Assembly: GCA_020854055.1 (NCBI GenBank)
Contig: JADZGD010000011.1
Location: 81,752 to 145,751, forward strand
DNA: 64,000 nucleotides
Reading direction: 5' to 3'
From: Bryobacterales bacterium
GTDB taxonomy: Bacteria > Acidobacteriota > Terriglobia > Bryobacterales > Bryobacteraceae
Shown here: positions 46,973 to 55,289 of the stretch, in pieces
Numbering within the stretch: position 1 is the stretch's first letter
Layout: every line of letters starts with the position of its first letter
Notes under the pieces: generated by a model
What the model saw: only the letters and a program-made list of their open reading frames with translations
Told to the model about the DNA's origin: nothing
Database searches by the model: none
Made by a program: the position numbers and the translations under genes

Positions 46973-48141
46973 CGCCCCTGCGCATCGGAATCGTCGGCTA
47001 CGGCTTCATGGGCCGCGCCCATTCGAATGCCTACAAGCGCCTGAACGATTTTTTCGCTGTCCAGCATCGGCCCGTTCTCACAGCCGTCTGCGCGCGCGAC
47101 GCCTCCAAGGCCCAGGCCTTCGCATCGAACTGGGGTTATGAACGCGTGGAGACCGACTGGCGCCGCATGGTGGAAGCGCCCGACATCGACCTGATCGACA
47201 TCGCCTCCCCCAACGACACCCATTACGAGATCGTCCTGGCCGCCGCCAAAGCCGGCAAGATGATCCTGTGCGAAAAGCCGCTGGCGATGAACGTTCGCCA
47301 GGCCGAAGAGATGACCGAAGCGGTGGAAAAGGCAGGCGTCCCCAACATGGTCTGGTTCAACTACCGCCGCGTACCCGCCGTCGCGCTGGCCCGGCAGGTG
47401 GTGGATGAAGGCCGTATCGGCAAGCCGTTCCACTATCGCGCAACGTACTTACAGGATTGGACCATCTCGCCCGACCTGCCCCAGGGCGGCGCCGCACTCT
47501 GGCGTCTCGATGTAAACGTCGCCGGCTCCGGCGTCACCGGCGATCTACTGGCCCACTCCATCGATACCGCCATGTGGCTCAACGGCCCCATCAGCCGCGT
47601 CACCGCGCTCACCCGCACCTTCATCAAGGAACGCACCCACGCCATCACCGGCGCCGTGCAGTCGGTGGGGATCGACGACGCCTGCATGTTCCTGGCCGAG
47701 TTCGCCAACGGCTCCATCGGAACTTTCGAATCCACCCGCTACGCCCGCGGCCGGAAGAACTTCAACACATTTGAGTTGAACGGAGCCGCCGGCAGCGTGT
47801 ACTTCGATCTTGAAGATCCGCAATACCTCAGTTTTTTCGAATACAACCAGTTGCAGTCCGGCCAAAAGATCGAGTCCCACCTGGCCGGCTGGCGCAAAAT
47901 TCACGTCACCAATTCCGAGCATCCCTGGATGAGCCACTACTGGGTGCCCGGCACTACCATCGGATACGAACACACGTTCCTCAATGCTCTTGCCGACTTC
48001 GTCGCCGCCGTCGAATCGGGCAAGCGGGTACGGCCCGATTTTCGCGATGCGCTGGAAACGCAGAGGGTTTGCGATGCGGTACTTCTCTCGGCGCAAACGG
48101 GAGCCTGGGTTGACATTCAAACGGCGCAAGCGGAGGCATAA
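46969..48141 (+). CDS. Gfo/Idh/MocA-family oxidoreductase
   Basis: 390 aa from ATG 46969, with GGGAGGG upstream; the longer frame into the previous gene is rejected. The Rossmann start [18 protein letters not shown] and the EKPLAMN motif with the catalytic Lys are clear, followed by the beta-sheet substrate domain ([19 protein letters not shown] with the Asp and His). It oxidises or reduces a sugar hydroxyl with NAD(P). No signal peptide, so cytoplasmic. It precedes the DUF1080 gene by 6 bases. Confidence 0.9.
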   Translation: MTPLRIGIVGYGFMGRAHSNAYKRLNDFFAVQHRPVLTAVCARDASKAQAFASNWGYERVETDWRRMVEAPDIDLIDIASPNDTHYEIVLAAAKAGKMILCEKPLAMNVRQAEEMTEAVEKAGVPNMVWFNYRRVPAVALARQVVDEGRIGKPFHYRATYLQDWTISPDLPQGGAALWRLDVNVAGSGVTGDLLAHSIDTAMWLNGPISRVTALTRTFIKERTHAITGAVQSVGIDDACMFLAEFANGSIGTFESTRYARGRKNFNTFELNGAAGSVYFDLEDPQYLSFFEYNQLQSGQKIESHLAGWRKIHVTNSEHPWMSHYWVPGTTIGYEHTFLNALADFVAAVESGKRVRPDFRDALETQRVCDAVLLSAQTGAWVDIQTAQAEA

Positions 48142-48147
48142 CACAAT

Positions 48148-48762
48148 ATGAAACTAGGAATCATTCTCGGACTGGCGGCGCTCGCTACCCTCGGAGCGGA
48201 TGCACCCGGCAAGTTCGTGTCCATGTTCAACGGAAAGGACCTCTCTGGCTGGGAAGTGGATACACCCGGCGTCTGGAGCGTGCAGGACGGCATGATCGTC
48301 GGCAGTTCCACCGGGCTGAAGTTCAACACCTTCCTGCGTTACAAGAAGCCATACGCCAACTTCATCATGAAAGCGAAGTTCCGCATGGTGACCGGTGAGG
48401 GCAACAGCGGCATTCAGTTCCGCAGTTCCGCGCCGGCCGGCTCCCACCAGGTTCACGGCTTCCAGGCCGACATCGGCGACAAATACTGGGGCTGCCTTTA
48501 CGATGAAGCCCGCCGGAACAAGATACTGGTGCAGGCGCCGCCCGAGACACTGGCCAAGGTCATCCACAAGACCGGTTGGAACGATTACGTGATCAGCGCC
48601 ATCGGTAACCACATTACGCTGGAGTTGAATGGCTTCAAGACCGTGGACTACGTCGAAACCGACCCCTCCATCGCCACCTCGGGCGTCATCGCGCTCCAGA
48701 TGCACGTCGGCAAACCCTACCAGGTACAGTTCACGGATCTGAAGATCAAGGCGCTCCCCTAA
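48148..48762 (+). CDS. Secreted DUF1080 (3-keto-disaccharide hydrolase-like)
   Basis: 204 aa. A short signal peptide (KLGIILGLAALATLGADA) is followed by the DUF1080 lectin-like fold: FVSMFNGKDLSGWEV, VQDGMIVGSSTG, ANFIMKAKFRMVTGEGNSGIQFR, and a C-terminal LQMHVGKPYQVQFTDLKIK. Some DUF1080 proteins hydrolyse 3-keto-glycosides. Its place at the end of an operon with a sugar dehydrogenase and isomerases supports that role here. It is followed by a strong inverted repeat. Confidence 0.87.
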   Translation: MKLGIILGLAALATLGADAPGKFVSMFNGKDLSGWEVDTPGVWSVQDGMIVGSSTGLKFNTFLRYKKPYANFIMKAKFRMVTGEGNSGIQFRSSAPAGSHQVHGFQADIGDKYWGCLYDEARRNKILVQAPPETLAKVIHKTGWNDYVISAIGNHITLELNGFKTVDYVETDPSIATSGVIALQMHVGKPYQVQFTDLKIKALP

Positions 48763-48774
48763 TCGCGTCTTAAT

Positions 48775-48808
48775 GCGGGTTCGGATCGCATCGGTGTTCC
48801 GAACCCGC
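48775..48808. terminator. Bidirectional terminator-like hairpin
   Basis: GCGGGTTCGGA (48775-48785) and TCCGAACCCGC (48798-48808) are a perfect 11-base inverted repeat with a 12-base loop. It sits between two convergent genes (stops at 48762 and 48820), where it could end both transcripts. No T-run follows on either side. Confidence 0.5.
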
Positions 48809-48819
48809 CGCTATCGGGC

Positions 48820-50694
48820 TCAGTTCCCCACCGCGATATACAGCGCCTGCTTCGCGCTCACCCCGTTCAACTTGAAAGTAACCGGGGCCGAGCCGTTCGC
48901 CTCCATCGCCGGCACAACCACCTCGAACTTATAGATCCCCACCTTGCCTGGCGCCAGTCCGGCCGAAAGAATCGACGCCTGCGCATCCCCAAAGTAGATC
49001 TCCACCGGCGTCGCAAGCGTATTCTGCGAAAGCACGATCTGGCCGGTGCCGCTTACCGGATTGACCGGACCGAATCCCGTGCCGTAGAGAATCACCCGTT
49101 CGCCCGGCTTCGCCGGACGGCAACCGGCGTCGCTCAGCGTGCCCGCCGGCAGCGCATACGCGCCATCGCTCAGCAGCGCCGTCACATACCGCGTCCCGTT
49201 TACCTGGAACGCTGGAAGCGTGTAAAGCGAAGGCTGGCTCGTCTCCACCGTCACAGCATAGGGCGCTGTCGTCCCCGTGCCGCTGGTTACGGTTACCATC
49301 TGCTCGCCGGCCTCCACATCGGCCGGAACCAGCGCCGTTACCAGTCGCGGGCTGATGGCGGACACATAGGCCGCCTTACCGCCAATCGTCACTGTCGTGC
49401 CATCCAGCGCCGTCGGCGCCTTGTATGCCTCAAAATCATCCGCCGCCCAGGTTCGGGCATGCGAAGCAAGGTTTGCGCCCGCCACGTCGATCCATGTGCC
49501 GGGAGCAATGGTAAGATCGCCGCCGTAGGCGGCCGAAATGCTGACGCCGTTCTGGTTGATCCTGGGAGTGTCCGACGCGTTCTCCGTACCGGCAATCGGA
49601 GTCAGCATCCGCACCGAGCCATTACCCGAATCGGCAACGTACACCCTGCCGGCGCTATCCACCGCCACGCCATTAGGAAAACGAAGTTGGGCGTCCGTGG
49701 CCAGGCCGCCGTCGCCGGTCCAGCCGAATGTTCCGTTGCCGGCAATCGTCCAGATCGTCTGGCTGGACGCCGTCACCATGCGGATTCGGCTGTTGATGCA
49801 GTCGGCAATGTACAAGTTTCCGGCTGCGTCGAGCGCTACCGTCTTGGGATAGCTCAGCGACGCCTTCACCGCTGGCCCGCCATCGCCGCCAAAGCCGTAT
49901 GTGCCGCCGGCAACCGTCGTGATCACGCCATCGGCGCCGATCCTCCGGATCCGGTGATTGTACGTATCGGCGACATAGAGGTTCCCCGCCGCATCAAGCG
50001 CCAGTCCCTGTGGGTAGTTCAACTCCGCGCTGGCCGCCGGTCCGCCGTCACCCGTATAGCCGGCCGTCTGGTTGCCGGCGTAAATCGAAATCACCCCGGC
50101 GCTTGTCACCTTACGGATAATGTGGTTCAGCGTGTCCGCAATGAAAACGTTCCCCGAACCATCCACCGCCACGCCGATCGGCGTGTTCAAATCCGCTTCG
50201 GTAGCCTTCTGGTCCGTACCGCCATCGTAATAACCGGCCACGTTGTCGCCCGCCACCGTGCTGATGTTCGGGCTCACCACCTTCCGCACCACATGGTTGA
50301 ACGTGTCCGCGACGTAGAGGTTGCCGGAAGAGTCGAAGGCGATTCCCGCCGGATTGTACAGCAGCGCGTCGGTGGCTGCTTTGCCGTCGCCACCGTAACC
50401 CTGGGTTCCGCTGCCCGCTACGGTCGCGATCTTCCCATCGGAGCCCACCTTCCGGACGCGATGGTTCAACTGATCGGAAATGTACAGCAAACCGCCCTTG
50501 TCAAAGGCAAGTCCAATCGGCTCATTCAACTGGGCACTGGTCGCCGCGCCCCCATCGCCCGCATACCCATCGGAGCCATTGCCCGCAATCGTCGAGATGG
50601 TGAACTGTGGAGCCGTTTGGGCCGGGCACAAGATCGCCGCCGCCAGCGCCAGGAAAACCGTCAGCCGCCCATCGCGGCCCCAATTGAAAAACAC
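48820..50694 (-). CDS. Secreted NHL-repeat protein, Solibacter C-terminal domain
   Basis: 624 aa from GTG 50694, with GGAGGAA 8-9 bases upstream; a GTG two codons earlier is also possible. A signal peptide (TVFLALAAAILCPAQT) precedes six NHL repeats of the form AGNGxxGxxGDGGxAxxAxL..P.G.A.D, forming a propeller (about 30-345). The C-terminal 230 residues match the TIGR03437 Solibacter-type domain: TIAPGTWIDVAGANLAS, PTALDGTTVTIGGKAAYV, ILYGTGFGPVNP. It is probably exported to the cell surface. Its function is unknown, but NHL propellers bind proteins or glycans. Confidence 0.88.
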   Translation of the reverse strand: MFFNWGRDGRLTVFLALAAAILCPAQTAPQFTISTIAGNGSDGYAGDGGAATSAQLNEPIGLAFDKGGLLYISDQLNHRVRKVGSDGKIATVAGSGTQGYGGDGKAATDALLYNPAGIAFDSSGNLYVADTFNHVVRKVVSPNISTVAGDNVAGYYDGGTDQKATEADLNTPIGVAVDGSGNVFIADTLNHIIRKVTSAGVISIYAGNQTAGYTGDGGPAASAELNYPQGLALDAAGNLYVADTYNHRIRRIGADGVITTVAGGTYGFGGDGGPAVKASLSYPKTVALDAAGNLYIADCINSRIRMVTASSQTIWTIAGNGTFGWTGDGGLATDAQLRFPNGVAVDSAGRVYVADSGNGSVRMLTPIAGTENASDTPRINQNGVSISAAYGGDLTIAPGTWIDVAGANLASHARTWAADDFEAYKAPTALDGTTVTIGGKAAYVSAISPRLVTALVPADVEAGEQMVTVTSGTGTTAPYAVTVETSQPSLYTLPAFQVNGTRYVTALLSDGAYALPAGTLSDAGCRPAKPGERVILYGTGFGPVNPVSGTGQIVLSQNTLATPVEIYFGDAQASILSAGLAPGKVGIYKFEVVVPAMEANGSAPVTFKLNGVSAKQALYIAVGN

Positions 50695-50776
50695 GCGCAC
50701 TTCCTCCCTTGCGGAACCACACCGCTCGCCGCTGATCTCCAGCAGCACTCTTCAAAGATAAAACAGAAGACACCCG

Positions 50777-52318
50777 CTACGGACGGAACACAATCAGATC
50801 CGCCACCCCGATGTCGGCGCCCTGGGAACCTGGATACGGTTCGCCCCTTACCACCAGCCGTAGCGTGTGCCCGGTGTTGGCCAGTTTGAACCCGTGCCAC
50901 ACCGCGTCTCCGTTCTTCCGGCTCGGTTCATCCGGATAAACGTCCACCGTCGCTTCGTGCTTGCCATCCAGGTAGACATCGGCCTTTCCGCCGCTTACCA
51001 GGTACGGTCCGGTCAGTATGGCGCCGGTGCCGCGGAAGGAGATCGTGACCTCCGCCCCCTTCACCGCCGACATCCGTACACCGCCCGACTCACGCCAGTC
51101 ACCTTTCCAGGCGAAACGGGAACTATTCGAATGTATGCGCTCCACCGGCGAGCCGTAATCATCCCAGCCTTCAAACCGCGTAGCCTTGGGATTCTGCGCC
51201 TTCACCGATACCGTATCCTTATCCACCCGTCCGCCGGTCTTCCGGATCAACTCCAGCGCCCGCTTCATGTTGCTGTCCACAATGGTGTGGAAAGAAAAGT
51301 CGGTGTAGGAGAACTTCTTATCGGCGATCGCCGGAATACCGCCTTTCCACTGCTCGGGAATCGCCTTGTACCCCAGCATCACCCCAAGAATACCTGCCGC
51401 CGTGGCTGGATTGCAGTCGGAATCCTGCCCGGAGCGCGTCGAAATATCCAATGTCTTGCCAAAATCACGCCCGCCGTACAACAGCCCCAGCACCACATAA
51501 GCTCCATTCAACTTAGCGTCGATATTGAACGGCAACAGCGCCCCCTCGGGGCACGGTTCACGCTTGTCCCACTTGTCTTCGATCAACTGCCACACCTTGC
51601 GCCAGTCCGCAGGATGCTGCCGATGCCATGCCAGCACATCGGAAATCAGCCGGCCATAGGGACTCTGCGGCGGCAGGCACGCCAACCCCGCCTGAACCAC
51701 CTTCACCGGGTCAGGTTCAAAGAACGCCGCTGAATACATGCAGGAAACAAATATTCCGCCATAGATGCCGTCGCCGTAGTTCATCACCCGCCCCGCGCGC
51801 CAGGCGATATCGGTACCCGATTGCGGCAGCCCGGGAGCCATCAGCCCGATGAAATCTGCCTCGATCTGAAAATCGATGTCATTGGCGTGGACATTATATT
51901 TCGGCGTGCCCGACAGCGCCGCCGGCACGCCCCTGCGCAGCGCGCGCCGCGCCGCCAGGTTCGCGTGCCAAAGGTGGTACTTCGCCTCGCGGAACATTGC
52001 GCCAAAATCCTCGGTGGTGGCATCCAGCCCTTTATCATCCAGCACCTTTGCAAACGTCATATCGACGTACAAATCATCCTGCCCGAGCGAGTTTGAAACC
52101 CGGTCCGCAGTCCACTTGGGCAGCGCCGAGTCGTTGATCTTCGCATTAGAACGGAATTCGGTGGGCGCGCCGAAACTGACGCCAATCATCTGTCCCGCCC
52201 ATCCTCCGGCTACGCGATCCCGCAGATCTTCCACGGAGATCTTCTTCACCGGACCAGCCGCCGCTAGAGATAGAGCCGCGCCGGATATCAATACCCCAAA
52301 GCAAATGAGCGTCCGCAT
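50777..52318 (-). CDS. Secreted ADP-ribosylglycohydrolase-fold protein
   Basis: 513 aa. A signal peptide (RTLICFGVLISGAALSLAAAG) comes first. The ADP-ribosylglycohydrolase fold follows (about 25-380): GGWAGQMIGVSFGAPTEF, the acidic QDDLYVDM, and the metal-binding GQDSDCNPATAAGILG near 51400-51430, where the family usually has DTD. A C-terminal beta-sandwich-like region (about 385-513) with ADVYLDGKHEATVDVY resembles a carbohydrate-binding module. Export argues against the usual intracellular ADP-ribose role; a glycoside substrate is possible. It starts 7 bases after the SUMF1-fusion gene stop. Confidence 0.82.
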   Translation of the reverse strand: MRTLICFGVLISGAALSLAAAGPVKKISVEDLRDRVAGGWAGQMIGVSFGAPTEFRSNAKINDSALPKWTADRVSNSLGQDDLYVDMTFAKVLDDKGLDATTEDFGAMFREAKYHLWHANLAARRALRRGVPAALSGTPKYNVHANDIDFQIEADFIGLMAPGLPQSGTDIAWRAGRVMNYGDGIYGGIFVSCMYSAAFFEPDPVKVVQAGLACLPPQSPYGRLISDVLAWHRQHPADWRKVWQLIEDKWDKREPCPEGALLPFNIDAKLNGAYVVLGLLYGGRDFGKTLDISTRSGQDSDCNPATAAGILGVMLGYKAIPEQWKGGIPAIADKKFSYTDFSFHTIVDSNMKRALELIRKTGGRVDKDTVSVKAQNPKATRFEGWDDYGSPVERIHSNSSRFAWKGDWRESGGVRMSAVKGAEVTISFRGTGAILTGPYLVSGGKADVYLDGKHEATVDVYPDEPSRKNGDAVWHGFKLANTGHTLRLVVRGEPYPGSQGADIGVADLIVFRP

Positions 52319-52325
52319 AACTCTC

Positions 52326-54443
52326 CTATTCCGCGTCCATCGCGCAGCGGAAACCTACCGCCCCCGAGCGATCTTTCCCGGGAGCCATCATCAACAGCTT
52401 TCCGTGCTGGTTCAATTGGTACGCCTGTGGGAAATACCAGCGCGAACCCTGCGGCCGGTAGTAACTTCCGCCGCGCAGGATCGCCGCGCGAGTATGTTCA
52501 TCGGTAAATTCCTCTGTCCACTGCCACACCAGTCCGGTCATATCTTCAACCCCGAACACGCTCGCTCCCTTCGAATGCCGCCCCACCTCGTCGGGGGCGC
52601 GCATCGTCCGCCCGGTGTCGGGCACCGGAACGGCATCTTCCTCCCATTGGTTGCCCCAGGGATAGAGGCGGCCATCATCGCCTTGGGCTGCATACTGCCA
52701 CTCCCACTCGTGCGGCAGCCGCTTGCCCGTCCATTCCGCATAGGCCCGTGCGTCTTCCAAGGACACCCAGCGCACCGGTTGATTGCCCGCGCCGGGCGGA
52801 TAACTGCCTCCCACCCAGTGCCTGAGGAAGTTATGGTCATCCGCCGGATGATACTTCGTAGCGTCCACAAACTTCTTGAAAGCGGCGTTCGTTACCGGCG
52901 TGCGCTCCAGGTAAAAGGGTTCGATCCGCATGGTACGCCGGTGATGGCGGCGCGCTGCATCTTCCCACGGATACTGAACGTCTACACCGGACTGGTTACT
53001 GCCTTCAATCTCGATCCCCGAAACACGAAACAACCAGGCCCGTGCGCCCGGGATGCGCACCATCCCTTCCGGCGTGGCGGCGGCGCGGCGGGTAGGGGCA
53101 ATCCGCGTGATCTGCTGCGCCAGCACCCGGTGGCCGGAATCGAGCGCCGCCAGTTTCACCCGCGCCAGTTCGCGCATCCCGGCAAGAAAGGGCTGCAACC
53201 CCCCATCCGCCTCTCGCGTCATCAGCACGCCGCCATATCCGTTTCCCTCCATCTCGAAAGAAACCACCGCGCCTCCGCCGCGAATTACGGGCTTCAACTC
53301 CACCCCGTGCCACACGTCGTAATAACGCGCCCCGGCCGTGTGGGGGATCTCCAACTGCTCGCCCGCCACAGTGAATTCGTTGCGGTTGACTACGGTGTAT
53401 AGCGTCCTTTCCGCCGAAGGAAAGCGCGAAGCGAACACCCCGTATCGAAGCGTGGGAGTATGTGGCTCCCACCCGGCCGCCACCAGCAAATCGGCGAAAT
53501 GCCGCTCCAGTTTCGCTATCCGGCGCAGCGCCTCGGCATCACGCCCGGAAATCTGGTTCCAGATACCCCAAACGTTCTCCCAACTCTCATAGCCGGTTCC
53601 GTTGAACCAGGCATGCTGCAGCGAGTCCCTCTTATCGCGGTCCCAGCGCCGGCAGATGTTCATCAGGTGGCGCGGCTCCAGCCACTTGTGGCGCGAAATC
53701 GCCGGAACAAACGGAGAGGCCAGCGAGCCCCAGCTCATATTGTTCCAGCCGAGCGCCTCATCAATGCGGAGAAACTCCGGTTCCAACGCCAGCGGATGGC
53801 CGGTAGCGTCCGATGCAACGCGCATCGCCCTCGGCACCGCTTCGAGCGTGTCGCCGTTTACTCCATCGGCGCCCACTTCGGCCAGTTGGCGCGCCAGCGT
53901 CTCCCACATCGGCTCGCCGCTGTCGCGCGTCCCCTGATCCCAGGGCATCACCGGAAACAGCACCCGTACCCCGCGCCGGTGAAAATCGGCGATCATCTGG
54001 CGGATGCCCGCCATCCCGCCCGGCAGGTCGTGAAACAGGTCGAACTGGTTGCGGTCGTCGATGCCGATATTTGGATACGTGGGCCAGATCAACACCGCAT
54101 CGATGCCCCCGTACCGCTTCTCCAGGTCGTCCAGATACCGGTCCACCGTGTAACGGCGCGCCACCGGATCGTAAAAATACCGCTCCTCCGCCATCATCTG
54201 CGGCTGCACGAAGGCGCGCCCGGTCCAGGCCAGCTCCGGCCGCCGGTATTGCGCATCGTCGAACCCGATGCGAATGAGCCGCTCCATCCGCCAGTGGCGC
54301 AGATCGGCCAGCCAGCGCGCGCCATCATCCGCCGAATCCGGGCCCTCAATTTGCGCGCTATCCATCCTCACCCGGGTATCCTGAGCTGATAGATTGGGGA
54401 GGAAGGCCGCCACCATGGCAATGGCGTAGATCGCCGGACGCAT
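52326..54443 (-). CDS. Secreted TIM-barrel / SUMF1-domain fusion
   Basis: 705 aa from ATG 54443, with AGGAGG 6 bases upstream; the longer frame is rejected. A signal peptide (RPAIYAIAMVAAFLPNLSAQ) is followed by a glycosidase-like barrel (about 40-390): YPNIGIDDRNQFDLF, RGVRVLFPVMPWDQ, GVNGDTLEAVP with a central Asp, and LEPEFLRIDEALGW. A beta domain follows, then a SUMF1/formylglycine-generating-enzyme-like domain (about 500-705): LERTPVTNAAFKKFVDAT, KRLPHEWEWQYAA, EDMTGLVWQWTEE and RGGSYYRPQG. The two copper-binding cysteines of true FGE are missing, so sulfatase activation is unlikely; binding or another reaction is more probable. Confidence 0.8.
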   Translation of the reverse strand: MRPAIYAIAMVAAFLPNLSAQDTRVRMDSAQIEGPDSADDGARWLADLRHWRMERLIRIGFDDAQYRRPELAWTGRAFVQPQMMAEERYFYDPVARRYTVDRYLDDLEKRYGGIDAVLIWPTYPNIGIDDRNQFDLFHDLPGGMAGIRQMIADFHRRGVRVLFPVMPWDQGTRDSGEPMWETLARQLAEVGADGVNGDTLEAVPRAMRVASDATGHPLALEPEFLRIDEALGWNNMSWGSLASPFVPAISRHKWLEPRHLMNICRRWDRDKRDSLQHAWFNGTGYESWENVWGIWNQISGRDAEALRRIAKLERHFADLLVAAGWEPHTPTLRYGVFASRFPSAERTLYTVVNRNEFTVAGEQLEIPHTAGARYYDVWHGVELKPVIRGGGAVVSFEMEGNGYGGVLMTREADGGLQPFLAGMRELARVKLAALDSGHRVLAQQITRIAPTRRAAATPEGMVRIPGARAWLFRVSGIEIEGSNQSGVDVQYPWEDAARRHHRRTMRIEPFYLERTPVTNAAFKKFVDATKYHPADDHNFLRHWVGGSYPPGAGNQPVRWVSLEDARAYAEWTGKRLPHEWEWQYAAQGDDGRLYPWGNQWEEDAVPVPDTGRTMRAPDEVGRHSKGASVFGVEDMTGLVWQWTEEFTDEHTRAAILRGGSYYRPQGSRWYFPQAYQLNQHGKLLMMAPGKDRSGAVGFRCAMDAE

Positions 54444-54453
54444 CGGTTCCTCC

Positions 54454-55272
54454 TTGAAACGATTAAAGTACCATAAAGATCGCCGGAATCCCGCCGCCGC
54501 GCCAAAGCACGCAAAACCAGGCCAACGCCCCCTCAAGACCCTGGAGCGCGTCATCTCCAAAGCCGGTCTGGGCTCCCGCACCGACGCCTGTTCCTGGATC
54601 GGAGCCGGCCGCGTTAAAGTAAACGGGAAAATCATCTCCGACTCCAACCACTGGGTCGACCTGGAACACGACCGCGTCACCATGGACGGCAAACCCGTCG
54701 CCGCCGGAGAGAAATACTACCTGTTGCTTTACAAACCCAAAGGCTACCTCACCACCGCTCGCGACCCCGAGGGCCGCCCCACCATCTACCAGCTCCTCAC
54801 CGGAGTCTCCCAGTGGGTTTTTCCCGTGGGACGCCTCGACCTGGACACCAGCGGTCTGCTGCTGCTGACCAACGACTCCCAGTTTGCCGAACGCATCACC
54901 AACCCCGCGTTCAAGGTTCCCAAAACCTACCTGGTGAAATCGCAAACGCGTCTGAGCAGCGAACAACTGGACCGGCTCCGCCAGGGCGTCCAACTGAAAG
55001 ACGGCCTCACACGCCCGGCCCAAATCGACTGGCTGCGCGACGCCGGCAACCACACATTTTTCGAAATCACCATCACCGAAGGCCGCAACCGCCAGATACG
55101 CCGCATGCTCGAAGCCATCGAAAGCAAGGTCTCCAAGCTGGTGCGCATCGCCATTGGCCCGCTCGCCATCGGAACCCTCCAAATCGGGCACTGGAGGGAG
55201 CTGACCCCCGCCGAACTGCGGCTGCTGGACCATACGGCCGGCTGCCCTCAACCGATCGAGAGTACGCTGTAA
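54454..55272 (+). CDS. rRNA pseudouridine synthase, RsuA/RluB type
   Basis: 272 aa from TTG 54454; no ATG or GTG fits upstream of the S4 domain. A basic N-terminal tail precedes the S4 RNA-binding domain (LERVISKAGLGSRTDACSWI), then the catalytic domain with VGRLDLDTSGLLLLTND, whose Asp is the nucleophile, and EGRNRQIRRMLEAI. It converts uridine to pseudouridine in rRNA. Its start is only 10 bases from the start of the divergent SUMF1-fusion gene, so its promoter must lie inside that gene's coding region. Confidence 0.88.
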   Translation: MKRLKYHKDRRNPAAAPKHAKPGQRPLKTLERVISKAGLGSRTDACSWIGAGRVKVNGKIISDSNHWVDLEHDRVTMDGKPVAAGEKYYLLLYKPKGYLTTARDPEGRPTIYQLLTGVSQWVFPVGRLDLDTSGLLLLTNDSQFAERITNPAFKVPKTYLVKSQTRLSSEQLDRLRQGVQLKDGLTRPAQIDWLRDAGNHTFFEITITEGRNRQIRRMLEAIESKVSKLVRIAIGPLAIGTLQIGHWRELTPAELRLLDHTAGCPQPIESTL

Positions 55273-55289
55273 CAAGGAGGACCTGGGGA

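Noticed and set aside
54444..54692. N-terminal extension of the SUMF1-fusion gene to 54692
   Set aside because: It overlaps the pseudouridine synthase and destroys the signal peptide; ATG 54443 has a strong AGGAGG.
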